64,000 nucleotides of DNA from Kitasatospora herbaricolor (GCF_030813695.1 NZ_JAUSVA010000002.1:7401501-7465500); one strand, 5' to 3'; positions 16,557-26,294 are shown, numbered from the stretch's first letter. The notes: generated by a model from the sequence alone, not told the origin. Translations and numbers: made by a program.

Positions 16557-17081
16557 ATGTCACTCGGACACACCATCCTCGGGCTCTTGGAGTCCCGGCC
16601 GCGCCACGGGTACGACCTGAAGCGCGCCTACGACGAGCGCTTCGGGCGCACCCGCTCCCTGCACTACGGGCAGGTCTACTCGACCCTCTCCAGACTGCTC
16701 AAGAACGGTCTGGTCGAGGTCGAGGGGGTGGAGGCCGGCGACGGCCCCGACCGCAAGCGCTACACCATCACCGAGGCGGGCGTCACCGACGTCGCCGAGT
16801 GGCTCACCCGCCCCGAGAGCCCCGAGCCGTACCTGCAGAACACCCTGTACGCCAAGGTCGTCCTCGCCATGCTGACCGGGCGCCGCCCGCAGGACGTCCT
16901 GGACGTCCAGCGGACCGAGCACCTGCGCCAGATGCGCGAACTGACCCGGCGCAAGCTCGACGGCGACCTCGCCGACCAGCTCATCTGCGACCACGCCCTG
17001 TTCCACCTGGAGGCCGACCTGCGCTGGCTGGAACTGACCGCCGCGCGCCTGGACGACCTGAAGCGGGAGGTCCGGCCCTGA
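16557..17081 (+). CDS. PadR family transcriptional regulator
   Basis: A 174-residue PadR protein with the N-terminal winged helix LGHTILGLLESRPRHGYDLK ... LHYGQVYSTLSRLLKNGLVE and wing KRYTITEAG, followed by a C-terminal helical dimerisation domain. PadR repressors next to ABC exporters usually respond to the exported drug. The stop overlaps the start of the ABC ATPase gene (TGATG), so the three genes form one operon. The start is set by a leaderless promoter. Confidence 0.93.
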   Translation: MSLGHTILGLLESRPRHGYDLKRAYDERFGRTRSLHYGQVYSTLSRLLKNGLVEVEGVEAGDGPDRKRYTITEAGVTDVAEWLTRPESPEPYLQNTLYAKVVLAMLTGRRPQDVLDVQRTEHLRQMRELTRRKLDGDLADQLICDHALFHLEADLRWLELTAARLDDLKREVRP

Positions 17082-17878
17082 TGCCGATCCACTCCCTCGA
17101 ACCGGTCGGCGAGGGCGCCGGGCTGGCCCCCGCGCCGGCCGTGCCCGCGCCCGCCCGGGCCGCCCGCCCCGCGCCGCCCGCGCACGGGCCGCTCCCGGAC
17201 GGCGCCGACCTGCTCACCGCCACCGGACTGCGCAAGAGCTTCGGCCCGACCACCGCCCTGGACGGCGCCTCGCTCTCGGTCGCCCCCGGCGAACTCCTCG
17301 CCGTGATGGGCGCGTCCGGCTCCGGCAAGTCCACCCTGCTGCACTGCCTCGCCGGCATCACCCGGCCCGACGGCGGCACCGTCGACTACCGCGGGCAGGA
17401 CCTCGCCGGGCTCTCCGACGCCCGGCGCAGCGCCCTGCGCAGGACCGAGTTCGGGTTCCTCTTCCAGTTCGGCCAGCTCGTCCCCGAACTCTCCTGCCTG
17501 GAGAACGTCGCCCTCCCGCTGCGGCTGGCCGGCCTGCGCCGCCGCCCGGCCGAGGACCGGGCCTGGGAGTGGCTGGAGCGCCTGGAGGTGGCCGACGCCG
17601 CCGGCAAGCGGCCGGGCGAGGTCTCGGGCGGCCAGGGCCAGCGCGCCGCCGTCGCCCGGGCCCTGGTCACCGGACCGCGGGTCGTTTTCGCCGACGAGCC
17701 GACCGGCTCCCTCGACTCGCTGAACGGCGAACGCGTGCTGCAGCTGCTGCGCCGGGCCGCCAAGGACTCCGGCGCCGCCGTCGTGCTGGTCACCCACGAG
17801 CCGCGGGTGGCCGCCTACGCCGACCGGGAGATCGTGGTCCGCGACGGCCGCACCGTGGACCTGGGAGCGGGACGGTGA
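17081..17878 (+). CDS. ABC transporter ATP-binding protein (MacB/LolD type)
   Basis: The 265-residue ATPase has Walker A MGASGSGKST (residue about 78), signature VSGGQGQRAAVARAL, Walker B VVFADEPTGSLDS and the switch His in LVTHEP. An Ala/Pro-rich N-terminal extension of about 40 residues precedes the domain. The type pairs with FtsX-like permeases to export peptides, antibiotics or lipoproteins. It overlaps padR by one base and the permease by four, a tight operon. Confidence 0.93.
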   Translation: MPIHSLEPVGEGAGLAPAPAVPAPARAARPAPPAHGPLPDGADLLTATGLRKSFGPTTALDGASLSVAPGELLAVMGASGSGKSTLLHCLAGITRPDGGTVDYRGQDLAGLSDARRSALRRTEFGFLFQFGQLVPELSCLENVALPLRLAGLRRRPAEDRAWEWLERLEVADAAGKRPGEVSGGQGQRAAVARALVTGPRVVFADEPTGSLDSLNGERVLQLLRRAAKDSGAAVVLVTHEPRVAAYADREIVVRDGRTVDLGAGR

Positions 17879-20343
17879 CGCGACGCCGGACACCGCCGGA
17901 CGCCGGGACGCTGCGCCGGCCGGCCCTCGGCCAGCTCGCTATGGGCGCCCGGCTCGCCGTGACCGGGGGCCGGGACAGCGTGCTCCGCACCGTGCTGACC
18001 GCGCTCGGCGTCGGCCTCGGCGTGGCCGTACTGCTGTCCGCCTCGGCGATCCCCGCCATGAAGCACCACCGCGACGACCGGATCCACGCCCTGGTCGACA
18101 CCATGCACGGCCGGGACGACATGCCCCGCTCGGCCGCCACCCTGCTGCTGCTCGACGCCGACACCGAGTACCGGGACACCGTGGTCCGGGGCCGGTACGT
18201 CCGGCCGGAGGGCCCGGAGGCACCCCTGCCGCCCGGCCTCGGACGGTTCCCCGAGCCCGGCCGGATGTTCGTCTCGCCCGCCCTGCGCGACCTGCTCGGC
18301 TCGCCCGAGGGCGCGCTGCTGCGCGAGCGCCTGCCGGCCCCGATCACCGGCGAGGTGGGCGAGGCCGGCCTGACCGGCCCGCGGGACCTCACCTTCTGGA
18401 TCGGCAGCGACACCCTCACGGTCAAGGGCGCCGCCGACCCGTCGGCGGCGGGCACCGGGGGCGGGCCGGCCCGGGACGGCGCCACCCGCCTGGACACCTT
18501 CGGCGACCGCTACCCGCCGCGGGACCTCGAACCCCTCCTGCTGCTGCTGAGCGTGGTCGGCATCGCCGTCCTGCTGACCCCCGTGGCGCTGTTCGTGGCC
18601 GCCGCGACCCGGTTCGGCGGCGAGGCCCGCGACCGCCGGCTCGCCGCGCTGCGGCTGGCCGGCGCCGACCGGGCCATGACCGCCCGGATCGCCGCCGGCG
18701 AATCGCTGGCCGGCGCCGTGCTCGGCCTCGCCCTGGGCTGGCTGTTCTTCCTGCTGGGACGGCAGCTGGGCGAGCACGTCGCGGTCAACGGCGTGAGCGT
18801 CTTCGCGCGGGACGTGGACCCCCAGCCGCTGCTCGCCGTCCTCGTGACGGCGGCGGTGCCGGTGCTCGCGGTCGGGGTCGCCCTGGTGGCGATGCGGCCG
18901 GTCGCCGTCGAGCCGCTGGGCCTGGTCAGGGCCGCCCGTCCGGTCCGGCGGCGGATGTGGTGGCGGCTCGCGGTGCCGGCGGCCGGCGCGGCGCTGCTCG
19001 CCGTCGTCGCCGCCGGTGCGACCCGGAACGCCGGGGGCCTCGCCGTGGAGGCGGGGAGCCTGACGGCGGCCGTCGGTCTCGGGGCGTACACCGACCCGCT
19101 GGCCCTGACCGCCCTGGTGGCCGGGCTGGTGCTGCTGCTGATCGGGCTGGCCGTCCTGCTGCCCGCGCTGCTCGACCTGGTCACCGGCCGGCTCGCCGGT
19201 GGCCCGCCGTCCTGGCAGCTGGCCGTCCGCCGGCTCCGGCTGAGCGGCGGTTCGGCGGCCCGCGGCACCGCCGCAGTGGTGGTCGCCGTCGCCGGGGCGA
19301 TCGCGCTGCAGAGCCTGTTCAGCGGCGTCGCCGCCGACGAGGCGGCCAGGGTCGACCGGTCGGCCGCCGAGCTGGGGCTGTCCGGCGGGGTCTCGCCGAC
19401 CGCCCGGCTGACCTTCTTCCGGGAAGGCGGGCGGAGCGCCGAGTACGCGGGACGGCTGCGCGGCGCCGCCGGCACCACCGCGGTGATCGGCTACGACGAC
19501 CTGTTCCTGACCGCCGGGGCGTCCGGCGGGCGGGCCAGGGTGATGGTCGGTGACTGCGCGGCGCTGAGCACTGTCGCGGTGCTGGCGTCCTGCGCCGACG
19601 GGAGCGTCTTCCTGCGCGGCGCCGAGGGGGACGAGGCCGCGCCCCGCCCGGGCACGACGCTGGCGCCGGTGTACGCCGATCCGGCGGCGCCCGGCTGGCG
19701 CCTGCCGGCCGAGCTGCCCGCGGCCCCCGCCCGCGACACCCCGTTCGTCCGGGGGCCCGGCGCGCTGCTGCTCGCCACCCCCGGGGCGGTGCCGCCGCAG
19801 TTGCTGGCCGCCGCCGACGGGGTGGTCGAGCTGGCCGTCGACCCGGCCCTGCCCGACGCCCGCGACCTGGTCCGGAACGCCGTCGCGGACGTCCTGCCGG
19901 GGGCCCGGCCGGCCTTCGCCGACCGGTGGGCGGACCGCCCCGACCGGGCCTTCCGGAGCGTGGCTCGGGTGCTGACCGCCGCGGTGACGATCACGCTGCT
20001 GATCGTCGCGGCCAGCATGCTGGTCGGGCTGCAGGAGCAACTCCGCGAGCGGCGAAGGGTGCTGGCCGCGCTGTCGGCCTTCGGCACCGGCCGCCGGACG
20101 CTCGGCGGGTCCGTCCTGTGGCAGAGCGCGGTTCCCTTGCTGCTGGGTCTGGTGCCGGCGGCGGCGGTCGGGGCGGGGCTCGGCGGCGTCCTGCTCCGAA
20201 TCGCCGGGCTGCCGGTGCGCATCGTCTGGACGGGGGTGCTGGGGATGGCGGGCACGGCCGCTGCGGCCGTCCTCGGCGTCACCGTGCTGACGCTGCCGGT
20301 GCTGTTCCGGACGGCGCGGCCGGACGGGCTCCGCTTCGAGTGA
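17875..20343 (+). CDS. FtsX-like ABC transporter permease
   Basis: The 822-residue membrane protein starts with a transmembrane anchor near residues 35-55 (TVLTALGVGLGVAVLLSASA), an extracytoplasmic domain, and two FtsX-type bundles (about 220-330 and 700-820). A middle membrane segment near residues 360-460 makes the eight-to-ten helix layout common in actinobacterial single-subunit permeases. The GTG at 17875 overlaps the ATPase stop (GTGA). With PadR and the ATPase it forms a probable drug or peptide exporter controlled by its substrate. Confidence 0.9.
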   Translation: MTRRRTPPDAGTLRRPALGQLAMGARLAVTGGRDSVLRTVLTALGVGLGVAVLLSASAIPAMKHHRDDRIHALVDTMHGRDDMPRSAATLLLLDADTEYRDTVVRGRYVRPEGPEAPLPPGLGRFPEPGRMFVSPALRDLLGSPEGALLRERLPAPITGEVGEAGLTGPRDLTFWIGSDTLTVKGAADPSAAGTGGGPARDGATRLDTFGDRYPPRDLEPLLLLLSVVGIAVLLTPVALFVAAATRFGGEARDRRLAALRLAGADRAMTARIAAGESLAGAVLGLALGWLFFLLGRQLGEHVAVNGVSVFARDVDPQPLLAVLVTAAVPVLAVGVALVAMRPVAVEPLGLVRAARPVRRRMWWRLAVPAAGAALLAVVAAGATRNAGGLAVEAGSLTAAVGLGAYTDPLALTALVAGLVLLLIGLAVLLPALLDLVTGRLAGGPPSWQLAVRRLRLSGGSAARGTAAVVVAVAGAIALQSLFSGVAADEAARVDRSAAELGLSGGVSPTARLTFFREGGRSAEYAGRLRGAAGTTAVIGYDDLFLTAGASGGRARVMVGDCAALSTVAVLASCADGSVFLRGAEGDEAAPRPGTTLAPVYADPAAPGWRLPAELPAAPARDTPFVRGPGALLLATPGAVPPQLLAAADGVVELAVDPALPDARDLVRNAVADVLPGARPAFADRWADRPDRAFRSVARVLTAAVTITLLIVAASMLVGLQEQLRERRRVLAALSAFGTGRRTLGGSVLWQSAVPLLLGLVPAAAVGAGLGGVLLRIAGLPVRIVWTGVLGMAGTAAAAVLGVTVLTLPVLFRTARPDGLRFE

Positions 20344-20362
20344 GCGGGCCGGATGGGCCGGC

Positions 20363-20399
20363 ACGGCCCGGGCGGGTGGAGACACCCGGCCCGGGCCGT
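20363..20399. terminator. Convergent terminator hairpin
   Basis: ACGGCCCGGGCGGGTG pairs with CACCCG-GCCCGGGCCGT around GAGA, between the permease stop and the stop of the leftward gntR gene. Confidence 0.65.
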
Positions 20400-20436
20400 C
20401 GTGCGTCCGGGCCGGTGCCCGGTGGCGCCCCGGGGG

Positions 20437-21294
20437 TCAGGGCGTCGGCTGGACGTCGCCGACCGTCACCGTCCGGCCGCCGGCGCCGCTGGTCAGGTCG
20501 CCCGGCGGGATGCCGGGGTGGTGCCGGGAGGCGTCCTGGTCCGTCGCGGGGGCGGGGTGGCCCGGGTCGGCGAGGGAGATCCGGGACACGATCCGGTAGC
20601 GGTCGCCGCGGTACAGCGAGTGCACGTACTCCACCGGCCGGCCGGCCCCGTCGGTGGTCAGCCGCTCGAAGAGCAGCGCGGGGGAGAGCACGGGGACGCT
20701 GAGCAGCCGTGCCTCCCGTTCGCTGGTGACGGTCGGTTCGATGGACTGGACGGCCTGGTGCACCTGGATGCCGTGCTGGTCCCGGAGGAGTTCGTAGAAG
20801 TCCCCGGATTCCATGTCCGCCGGTGTCAGTCCCGGCACCAGGGCGGCGGGCACGTGCAGGTGCTCGATCGCCATCGGTTCGCCGTCGACCAGCCGCAGCC
20901 GGGCGATGTAGACGATTTCGGCCGCGGGCGAGATGTGCAGTTTCCGGCCGACCCGGGCACCCGCCTGGATGACGGAGAACTCCAGCACCCGGCTGGCCCA
21001 GCTGCCGGCGGCGCGCGGCAGCACGAACGCGCTGTCCTCACCGGCCATCGCCAGTTCCTGGGTGATCTTGGCCGGTGCCACGAACATGCCCCGGCCGTGC
21101 TCACGCACGATCAGCCCGGTGGTGACGAGTTCGTCCACCGCCGCCCGCAGGGTCGGCCGGGAGACCCCGAGTTGTTCGCACAGGGCTCGTTCGGAGGGGA
21201 TCGGGTCGCCGGCCGCCTGCGATTCGACGAGATTCCTGAGGTAGTCGCGAACTCGCGTGCGCTTGAGAACGGGACCGGAGTCCTCGGCGCCCAT
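20437..21294 (-). CDS. GntR/HutC family regulator, DasR-like
   Basis: The 285-residue protein has a GntR winged helix (IPSERALCEQLGVSRPTLRA then VDELVTTGLIVREHGRGMFV, residues about 30-75) and a UTRA effector domain (about 95-245) ending YVHSLYRGDRYRIVSRI, close in style to DasR, which senses glucosamine-6-phosphate. It is divergent from a DasA-like transporter gene, as dasR is in Streptomyces. It carries an extra Pro/Gly/Asp-rich tail of about 40 residues. I call it a DasR-type paralogue rather than DasR itself. Start ATG 21294, no strong ribosome site seen. Confidence 0.85.
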   Translation of the reverse strand: MGAEDSGPVLKRTRVRDYLRNLVESQAAGDPIPSERALCEQLGVSRPTLRAAVDELVTTGLIVREHGRGMFVAPAKITQELAMAGEDSAFVLPRAAGSWASRVLEFSVIQAGARVGRKLHISPAAEIVYIARLRLVDGEPMAIEHLHVPAALVPGLTPADMESGDFYELLRDQHGIQVHQAVQSIEPTVTSEREARLLSVPVLSPALLFERLTTDGAGRPVEYVHSLYRGDRYRIVSRISLADPGHPAPATDQDASRHHPGIPPGDLTSGAGGRTVTVGDVQPTP

Positions 21295-21324
21295 GGACGG
21301 ATCTCCTTTTTCTGCGGTCGGATA

Positions 21325-21469
21325 TATGACCAGCTGAGACTAGCCAGATGTTGACCAGTTTGCCAGTGCCGGGCGGCCGGAGTGGCCCCGTTTCCGTTGT
21401 TGTTGCCCGGTCAGCCCCCGGTTGAGGGTCGCGACAGTCACATTGACCAGATGCTGACCAGTTGGCCGG
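21325..21469. promoter_or_regulatory. TGACCAG repeat cluster between the gntR and sugar importer genes
   Basis: TGACCAG occurs four times (near 21327, 21352, 21444 and 21455). Two 23-base blocks, 21344-21366 and 21447-21469, differ at only four positions and share CCAGATG, TGACCAGTT and GCC. The half-site is the inverse of TGGTC found in DasR-responsive elements (consensus ACTGGTCTAGACCAGT). This is the natural target for the divergent GntR regulator. Confidence 0.6.
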
Positions 21470-21541
21470 TTACTCGGATGTTTCCGGGAGATCCGCCCCG
21501 TCCGTAGGTCTTGACGCGCCAAGTGGTCCATGCCACCTTCT

Positions 21542-21575
21542 CTTACCAGTGCCGCTCCAGTCGGCAACTGGTAAG
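21542..21575 (+). promoter_or_regulatory. Inverted repeat CTTACCAG ... CTGGTAAG before the sugar-binding protein gene
   Basis: Perfect 8-base arms with inner TGCCG/CGGCA complementarity end 33 bases before the ATG. It may be a further operator (ACCAG/CTGGT core as in the upstream repeats) or a leader hairpin. Confidence 0.55.
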
Positions 21576-21607
21576 TTCCACCGCTCCCCTTCGAGGTGAC
21601 CTCCTCC

Positions 21608-22906
21608 ATGAGACCCCCCGCGCCCTCCCGCTCGCGCTCCGCCGCCGCCCTCGCCATAGCCGCCGTGCTGGCCCTCACCGGCCTCACCGCCTGCTCCTCG
21701 TCCTCCGGCAGCGGTTCCGGCGGCTCCGACGCCGCCGCGCCGTCCCGGCTGACGGTCTGGATCATGCGGGACAGCGTCTCCGACGGCTTCCTCCAGCGCT
21801 TCCGGGCCGACTACGAGAACACCCACGCGGGCACCACCCTGGACATCCAGATCCAGGAGTGGGACGGCATCGGGCAGAAGATCACCAGCGCGCTGGCCAG
21901 CAAGGACGCCCCGGACGTCATCGAGGTCGGCAACACCCAGGTGGCGCAGTACGCGGCCAGCGGCGGCGTCAAGGACCTCTCCGACAAGGTCACCGACCTC
22001 CAGGGCGGCGACTGGATCCCGGGCCTCGCCGAACCCGGGAAGATCGACGGCAAGCAGTACGGCATCCCCTGGTACGCCGCCAACCGGGTCGTCATCTACC
22101 ACAAGGACCTCTTCGCGCAGGCCGGCATCAGCACCCCGCCGAAGACCCGCGACGAGTGGATCGCCGACACCACCAAGCTCAACACCGGTGGCAACGACGG
22201 CATCTACCTCAGCGGCCAGACCTGGTACGCGCTGGCCGGCTTCGTCTGGGACGAGGGCGGCGACCTGGCGGCCAAGGGCGCCGACGGCAAGTGGAAGGGC
22301 ACCCTGGACACCCCGCAGGCCAAGGCCGGGATGGAGTTCTACCAGAAGCTCCAGGCCCTCGGCAGCGGCCCGAAGGACTCCGACGAGGCCAAGCCGCTGC
22401 AGGCCGAGGTGTTCGCCAAGGGCAAGAGCGCGCAGGTCATCTCCACCCCGGGCGGCGCGGCCGCGATCATCAAGGCCAACCCCGCGCTCAAGGACAAGCT
22501 GGGCTTCTTCCCGATCCCCGGCAAGACCGCGGACAAGCCCGGCGCGGTCTTCACCGGCGGCTCCGACCTGGTGATCCCCGAGTCCTCCAAGCACCAGGGC
22601 GCCGCCTACGAGGTGATCAAGGCACTGGCCGGTGAGAAGTGGCAGACGGACATGGCCAAGGAGATGAGCTACGTCCCCAACCGGACCTCGCTGGCCGGCG
22701 CGCTCGCCGGCAACGAGGGCGCCTCGGCGATGGCCGCCGGCGCGGTGAACGGCCACGCCACGCCCAACTCCCCGAACTGGGCCGCGGTCGAGGCGAACAA
22801 CCCGATCAAGCAGTACATGACCCAGGTGCTCACCGGGGCCGATCCCTCCGCCGCGGGCCGGTCCGCCACCGAGTCCATCACCAAGGCCCTCAACAGCACC
22901 TCCTGA
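21608..22906 (+). CDS. Sugar ABC transporter substrate-binding lipoprotein, DasA-like
   Basis: The 432-residue protein has a lipoprotein signal peptide with lipobox LTAC (Cys near residue 27) followed by a Ser/Gly linker. The mature domain contains LTVWIMRDSVSDGFLQRF, IQEWDGIGQKITSALAS and PDVIEVGNTQVAQYA, which strongly resemble DasA, the chitobiose-binding protein. The ATG at 21608 has GAGGTGA eight to nine bases upstream; a GTG at 21596 overlaps that site and is rejected. It is first in a four-gene unit with two permeases and a hexosaminidase. Confidence 0.92.
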   Translation: MRPPAPSRSRSAAALAIAAVLALTGLTACSSSSGSGSGGSDAAAPSRLTVWIMRDSVSDGFLQRFRADYENTHAGTTLDIQIQEWDGIGQKITSALASKDAPDVIEVGNTQVAQYAASGGVKDLSDKVTDLQGGDWIPGLAEPGKIDGKQYGIPWYAANRVVIYHKDLFAQAGISTPPKTRDEWIADTTKLNTGGNDGIYLSGQTWYALAGFVWDEGGDLAAKGADGKWKGTLDTPQAKAGMEFYQKLQALGSGPKDSDEAKPLQAEVFAKGKSAQVISTPGGAAAIIKANPALKDKLGFFPIPGKTADKPGAVFTGGSDLVIPESSKHQGAAYEVIKALAGEKWQTDMAKEMSYVPNRTSLAGALAGNEGASAMAAGAVNGHATPNSPNWAAVEANNPIKQYMTQVLTGADPSAAGRSATESITKALNSTS

Positions 22907-22919
22907 CGGGAGTCACGCC

Positions 22920-23891
22920 GTGCTCACCGCACCCCAGGCCGACACCCGGCCGGCCGCCCCGGCGGCGCCCCCGCCCGTGCGGCACCCGGCCCGGCGCGGC
23001 CGCCTCGCCGCCGCCTGGCCGTACCTGCTGATCGCCCCGACGCTCGTGGGCACGGCGTTCCTGCTGCTCTACCCCGTCGCCCGGAACCTGCTGATGTCCG
23101 TGCAGCACTTCCGGATGGCCGAACTCATCCGCGGCGACGCCGAGTTCGTTGGCCTCGCCAACTACACCCAGGTGCTCGGCGACCCGGACTTCTGGACGGT
23201 CACCGGCCGCACCCTGTGGTGGACGGCCCTCAACACCGGCCTGATCATGCTCTTCGGCACCCTGAGCGCCCTGATGCTCAAGGCGCTCGGCCGGCGGATG
23301 CGGCTGGCCGTGATGAGCGGGCTCGTGCTCACCTGGGCGACCCCGGTGATCGCCGCCACCACCATCTTCCAGTGGCTCTTCCAGTCCCGCTTCGGGGTGG
23401 TCAACTGGGCCCTGGACGCGCTGGGGTTCCACTCCTTCCAGAACTACGCCTGGTTCGCGCACCGCGGCTCGACCTTCTTCATCCTGGTCGCCCTGATCGT
23501 CTGGCAGTCCGTCCCGTTCGCGGCCCTCACCCTGTACGGCGGCCTCACCACCATCCCCGCCGAGCTGTACGAGGCCGCCCGGCTGGACGGCGCCGGCGCC
23601 TGGCAGACCTTCCGCCTGGTCACCTTCCCGGTGCTGCGGCCGCTGTTCGCGCTGGTCACCTCGCTGGAGGTGATCTGGTGCTTCAAGTGCTTCGCCCAGA
23701 TCTGGGTGATCAGCCAGGGCGGCCCGGGGGACGCCACCACCACCCTGCCGGTCTACGCCTTCCAGATCGCGCAGTCCCTGCACAAGTACGACCTGGGCTC
23801 CGCCGTCTCGACCCTGACCGTGCTGATCCTGGCCGCCGCCCTGGTGTTCAACCTGCGCCGGATGTTCCGCCAGGAAGGAGAAGCCCTGTGA
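22920..23891 (+). CDS. Sugar ABC transporter permease, DasB-like
   Basis: A 323-residue carbohydrate ABC permease of the MalF class with six core transmembrane helices, opening WPYLLIAPTLVGTAFLLLYP. The EAA loop that contacts the ATPase reads EAARLDGAGAWQTFRLVTFP. GTG start 14 bases after the binding-protein stop, preceded by ACGGGAG. The next permease overlaps it by four bases. No ATPase gene is present; such streptomycete systems share the general ATPase MsiK. Confidence 0.93.
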   Translation: MLTAPQADTRPAAPAAPPPVRHPARRGRLAAAWPYLLIAPTLVGTAFLLLYPVARNLLMSVQHFRMAELIRGDAEFVGLANYTQVLGDPDFWTVTGRTLWWTALNTGLIMLFGTLSALMLKALGRRMRLAVMSGLVLTWATPVIAATTIFQWLFQSRFGVVNWALDALGFHSFQNYAWFAHRGSTFFILVALIVWQSVPFAALTLYGGLTTIPAELYEAARLDGAGAWQTFRLVTFPVLRPLFALVTSLEVIWCFKCFAQIWVISQGGPGDATTTLPVYAFQIAQSLHKYDLGSAVSTLTVLILAAALVFNLRRMFRQEGEAL

Positions 23892-24730
23892 ACCACCCGC
23901 CGAGCCGGGCGCTGCGCCGCGTCCCGCTGAACCTCGCGGCCCTGCTCGTCCTCGCCCTCTCGGCCTTCCCGGTGTACTGGATGGCGATCACCGCCCTCAA
24001 GCCCACCGCCGACATCCAGGCCGACACCCCGACCTTCCTGCCGCTGCACCCGACCCTCGACCACTTCCGGACGGCCGTCCACGCCGACGGGTTCGCCACC
24101 TTCTGGCGCAACAGCCTGCTGGTGACCTGCGGCGCGGTGCTGATGTCCCTGCTGGTGGCGCTCTGCGCGGCGTTCGCCGTGGGACGGCTGCGCTGGCGAG
24201 GGCGGCGGGCCTTCATCCTGATGGTCTTCGTCGCCCAGATGGCGCCCTGGGAGGCGCTGCTGATCCCGATGTACGTGATCGCCCGCGACACCGACATGCT
24301 CGACAGCCTGACCATGCTCACCCTGGTCTACTTCATGACCACGCTGCCCTTCACCATCGTCACCCTGCGCGGGTTCCTCGCCGCCGTCCCGGTGGAGCTG
24401 GAGGAGTCCGCCCAGGTGGACGGCTGCAGCCGGGCCGGCGCCTTCCGCCGGATCACCCTGCCGCTGCTCGCCCCGGGCCTGCTCTCCACCTCGCTGTTCG
24501 GCTTCATCACGGCCTGGAACGAGTTCGCCTTCGCCAACACCCTGATCATCAAGAACCAGGACGCCCGGACCCTCCCGGTCTGGCTCTCCTCCTTCGCCAA
24601 CGTCTTCGGGACGGACTGGGGCGCCACCATGGCCGCCTCCTCGCTCTTCATGCTCCCCGTCCTGCTGGTCTTCCTCGTCCTGCAGAACAAGGTCACCTCC
24701 GGAATGACCGCCGGCGCCGTCAAGGGCTGA
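23888..24730 (+). CDS. Sugar ABC transporter permease, DasC-like
   Basis: A 280-residue MalG-class permease with six transmembrane segments, the EAA-type loop ESAQVDGCSRAGAFRRITLP and the typical C-terminal GMTAGAVKG. GTG start overlaps the previous stop (GTGA) and has AAGGAG about seven bases upstream. Works with the preceding permease and lipoprotein to import an oligosaccharide, most likely chitobiose or a related amino-sugar disaccharide given the hexosaminidase that follows. Confidence 0.93.
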   Translation: MNHPPSRALRRVPLNLAALLVLALSAFPVYWMAITALKPTADIQADTPTFLPLHPTLDHFRTAVHADGFATFWRNSLLVTCGAVLMSLLVALCAAFAVGRLRWRGRRAFILMVFVAQMAPWEALLIPMYVIARDTDMLDSLTMLTLVYFMTTLPFTIVTLRGFLAAVPVELEESAQVDGCSRAGAFRRITLPLLAPGLLSTSLFGFITAWNEFAFANTLIIKNQDARTLPVWLSSFANVFGTDWGATMAASSLFMLPVLLVFLVLQNKVTSGMTAGAVKG

Positions 24731-24764
24731 CCGCGCCCACCGCCCCCTCCCCTGGAGCTCCCTC

Positions 24765-26294
24765 GTGATCATTCCGAAGCCCGCCCGACTGCTCCGCGGC
24801 TCCGGCGACTTCACCCTCGACCCGGCCGGCACCGTCCGGGCCGACGGTGAGGCCCGCGCCGCCGCCGACCTGCTGCGCACCCTGCTCGCCCCCGCCACCG
24901 GCCTGCCGCTGGCACCGGCCGCCGCCGGCGAGGAGCCCGCCGTCGAGCTGTCCCTCGACCCCGGCGACCCGGCCCTCGGCGAGGAGGGCTACCACCTGCG
25001 GGTCACCCCGGACGGCGTCCGGCTGCGCGCCGCCCGCCCCGCCGGACTGCTGCACGGCGTCCAGACCCTGCGCCAACTGCTGCCCCCCGAGGCCCTGCTG
25101 GACCGCCCGGCCCAGGACGTGCCGTGGCGGATCCCCGTCCTGGAGACCACCGACGTCCCCCGGTACCCGTGGCGCGGCGTGATGGTCGACGTGGCCCGGC
25201 ACTTCCAGCCGCTGCCGTTCCTGCTGCGCACCGTCGACCTGCTGGCCTTCCACAAGCTGAACGTGCTGCACCTGCACCTCACGGACGACCAGGGCTGGCG
25301 GATGCCGAGCACCGCCTACCCGCTGCTCACCGAGATCGGCTCGGTCCGGGCCCGCTCGATGCTCGGGCAGGCCGGCAGCACCCGCTACGACGACCGCCCG
25401 CACGGCGGTTCCTACACCGTGGCGGAGCTGCGCCGGCTGGTCCGGTACGCGGCGGAGCGCGGGGTCACCGTGGTGCCCGAGATCGAGATGCCGGGCCACG
25501 CCCGGGCCGCGCTGGCCGCCTACCCGCACCTGGGCAACGTGCCCGGGCGCCGGCTGGACGTCTGGACCGACTGGGGCGTGTGCGAGAACGTCCTCGGCGT
25601 CCACGACGAGGTGCTGGAGTTCTGCCGGACCGTCCTCGGCGAGGTGCTCGACGTCTTCCCCTCGCCGTACATCCACATCGGCGGGGACGAATGCCCGACC
25701 ACCGAGTGGGAGCGGAGCCCGGCCGCCCTGCGCCGCGCCGCGGAGCTCGGGCTCGCCGCGCCCAAGGAACTGCACGGGTGGTTCCTCGGCCGGATCGGCG
25801 AGTTCCTCGTGGAGCGGGGCCGCCGCCCGCTGTGCTGGGCCGAGGACAGCTCCTGCGGGGTGCCGCCCGAGTTCACCGTGATGCCCTGGCGCGACGGCGA
25901 CCACGGCCTGGCCGCCGCCCGTCGGGGCCACGACGTGGTCATGGCGCCGCACCGCTCCACCTATCTCGACTACCCGCAGTCGGACGCGCCGACCGAGCCG
26001 CTCGGGCAGGCCGGCGAGATCGTCGACCTGCGGGCCGTCCACGACAACGAGCCGGCCCCCGCGCACTGGGAGCCCGCCGCCACCGCCCGGGTGCTGGGCA
26101 CCCAGGCGCAGCTGTGGAGCGAGTTCATCACCACCGCCGAACAGGCCGACTACCTGGCCTTCCCCCGGCTCTGCGCGCTGGCCGACCGCGCGTGGAACCC
26201 GTCCAGCGACTGGACCACAGACTTCCTGCCCGCCCTGCGCGACCACGGGCCCCGCCTGAACGCGCTGGGGATCAACCGCACCACCCCGCGGTGA
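24765..26294 (+). CDS. Beta-N-acetylhexosaminidase, GH20, intracellular
   Basis: The 509-residue enzyme releases terminal beta-linked GlcNAc/GalNAc. A GH20b N-terminal domain (about 1-130) precedes the barrel, which has VDVARHFQPL, LHLHLTDDQGWR and the catalytic Asp-Glu pair in YIHIGGDECPT (near residue 310). There is no signal peptide, so it should act on imported oligosaccharides in the cytoplasm. GTG start with GGAG about seven bases upstream, 34 bases after the permease. In the das loci a hexosaminidase gene similarly follows dasC. Confidence 0.93.
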   Translation: MIIPKPARLLRGSGDFTLDPAGTVRADGEARAAADLLRTLLAPATGLPLAPAAAGEEPAVELSLDPGDPALGEEGYHLRVTPDGVRLRAARPAGLLHGVQTLRQLLPPEALLDRPAQDVPWRIPVLETTDVPRYPWRGVMVDVARHFQPLPFLLRTVDLLAFHKLNVLHLHLTDDQGWRMPSTAYPLLTEIGSVRARSMLGQAGSTRYDDRPHGGSYTVAELRRLVRYAAERGVTVVPEIEMPGHARAALAAYPHLGNVPGRRLDVWTDWGVCENVLGVHDEVLEFCRTVLGEVLDVFPSPYIHIGGDECPTTEWERSPAALRRAAELGLAAPKELHGWFLGRIGEFLVERGRRPLCWAEDSSCGVPPEFTVMPWRDGDHGLAAARRGHDVVMAPHRSTYLDYPQSDAPTEPLGQAGEIVDLRAVHDNEPAPAHWEPAATARVLGTQAQLWSEFITTAEQADYLAFPRLCALADRAWNPSSDWTTDFLPALRDHGPRLNALGINRTTPR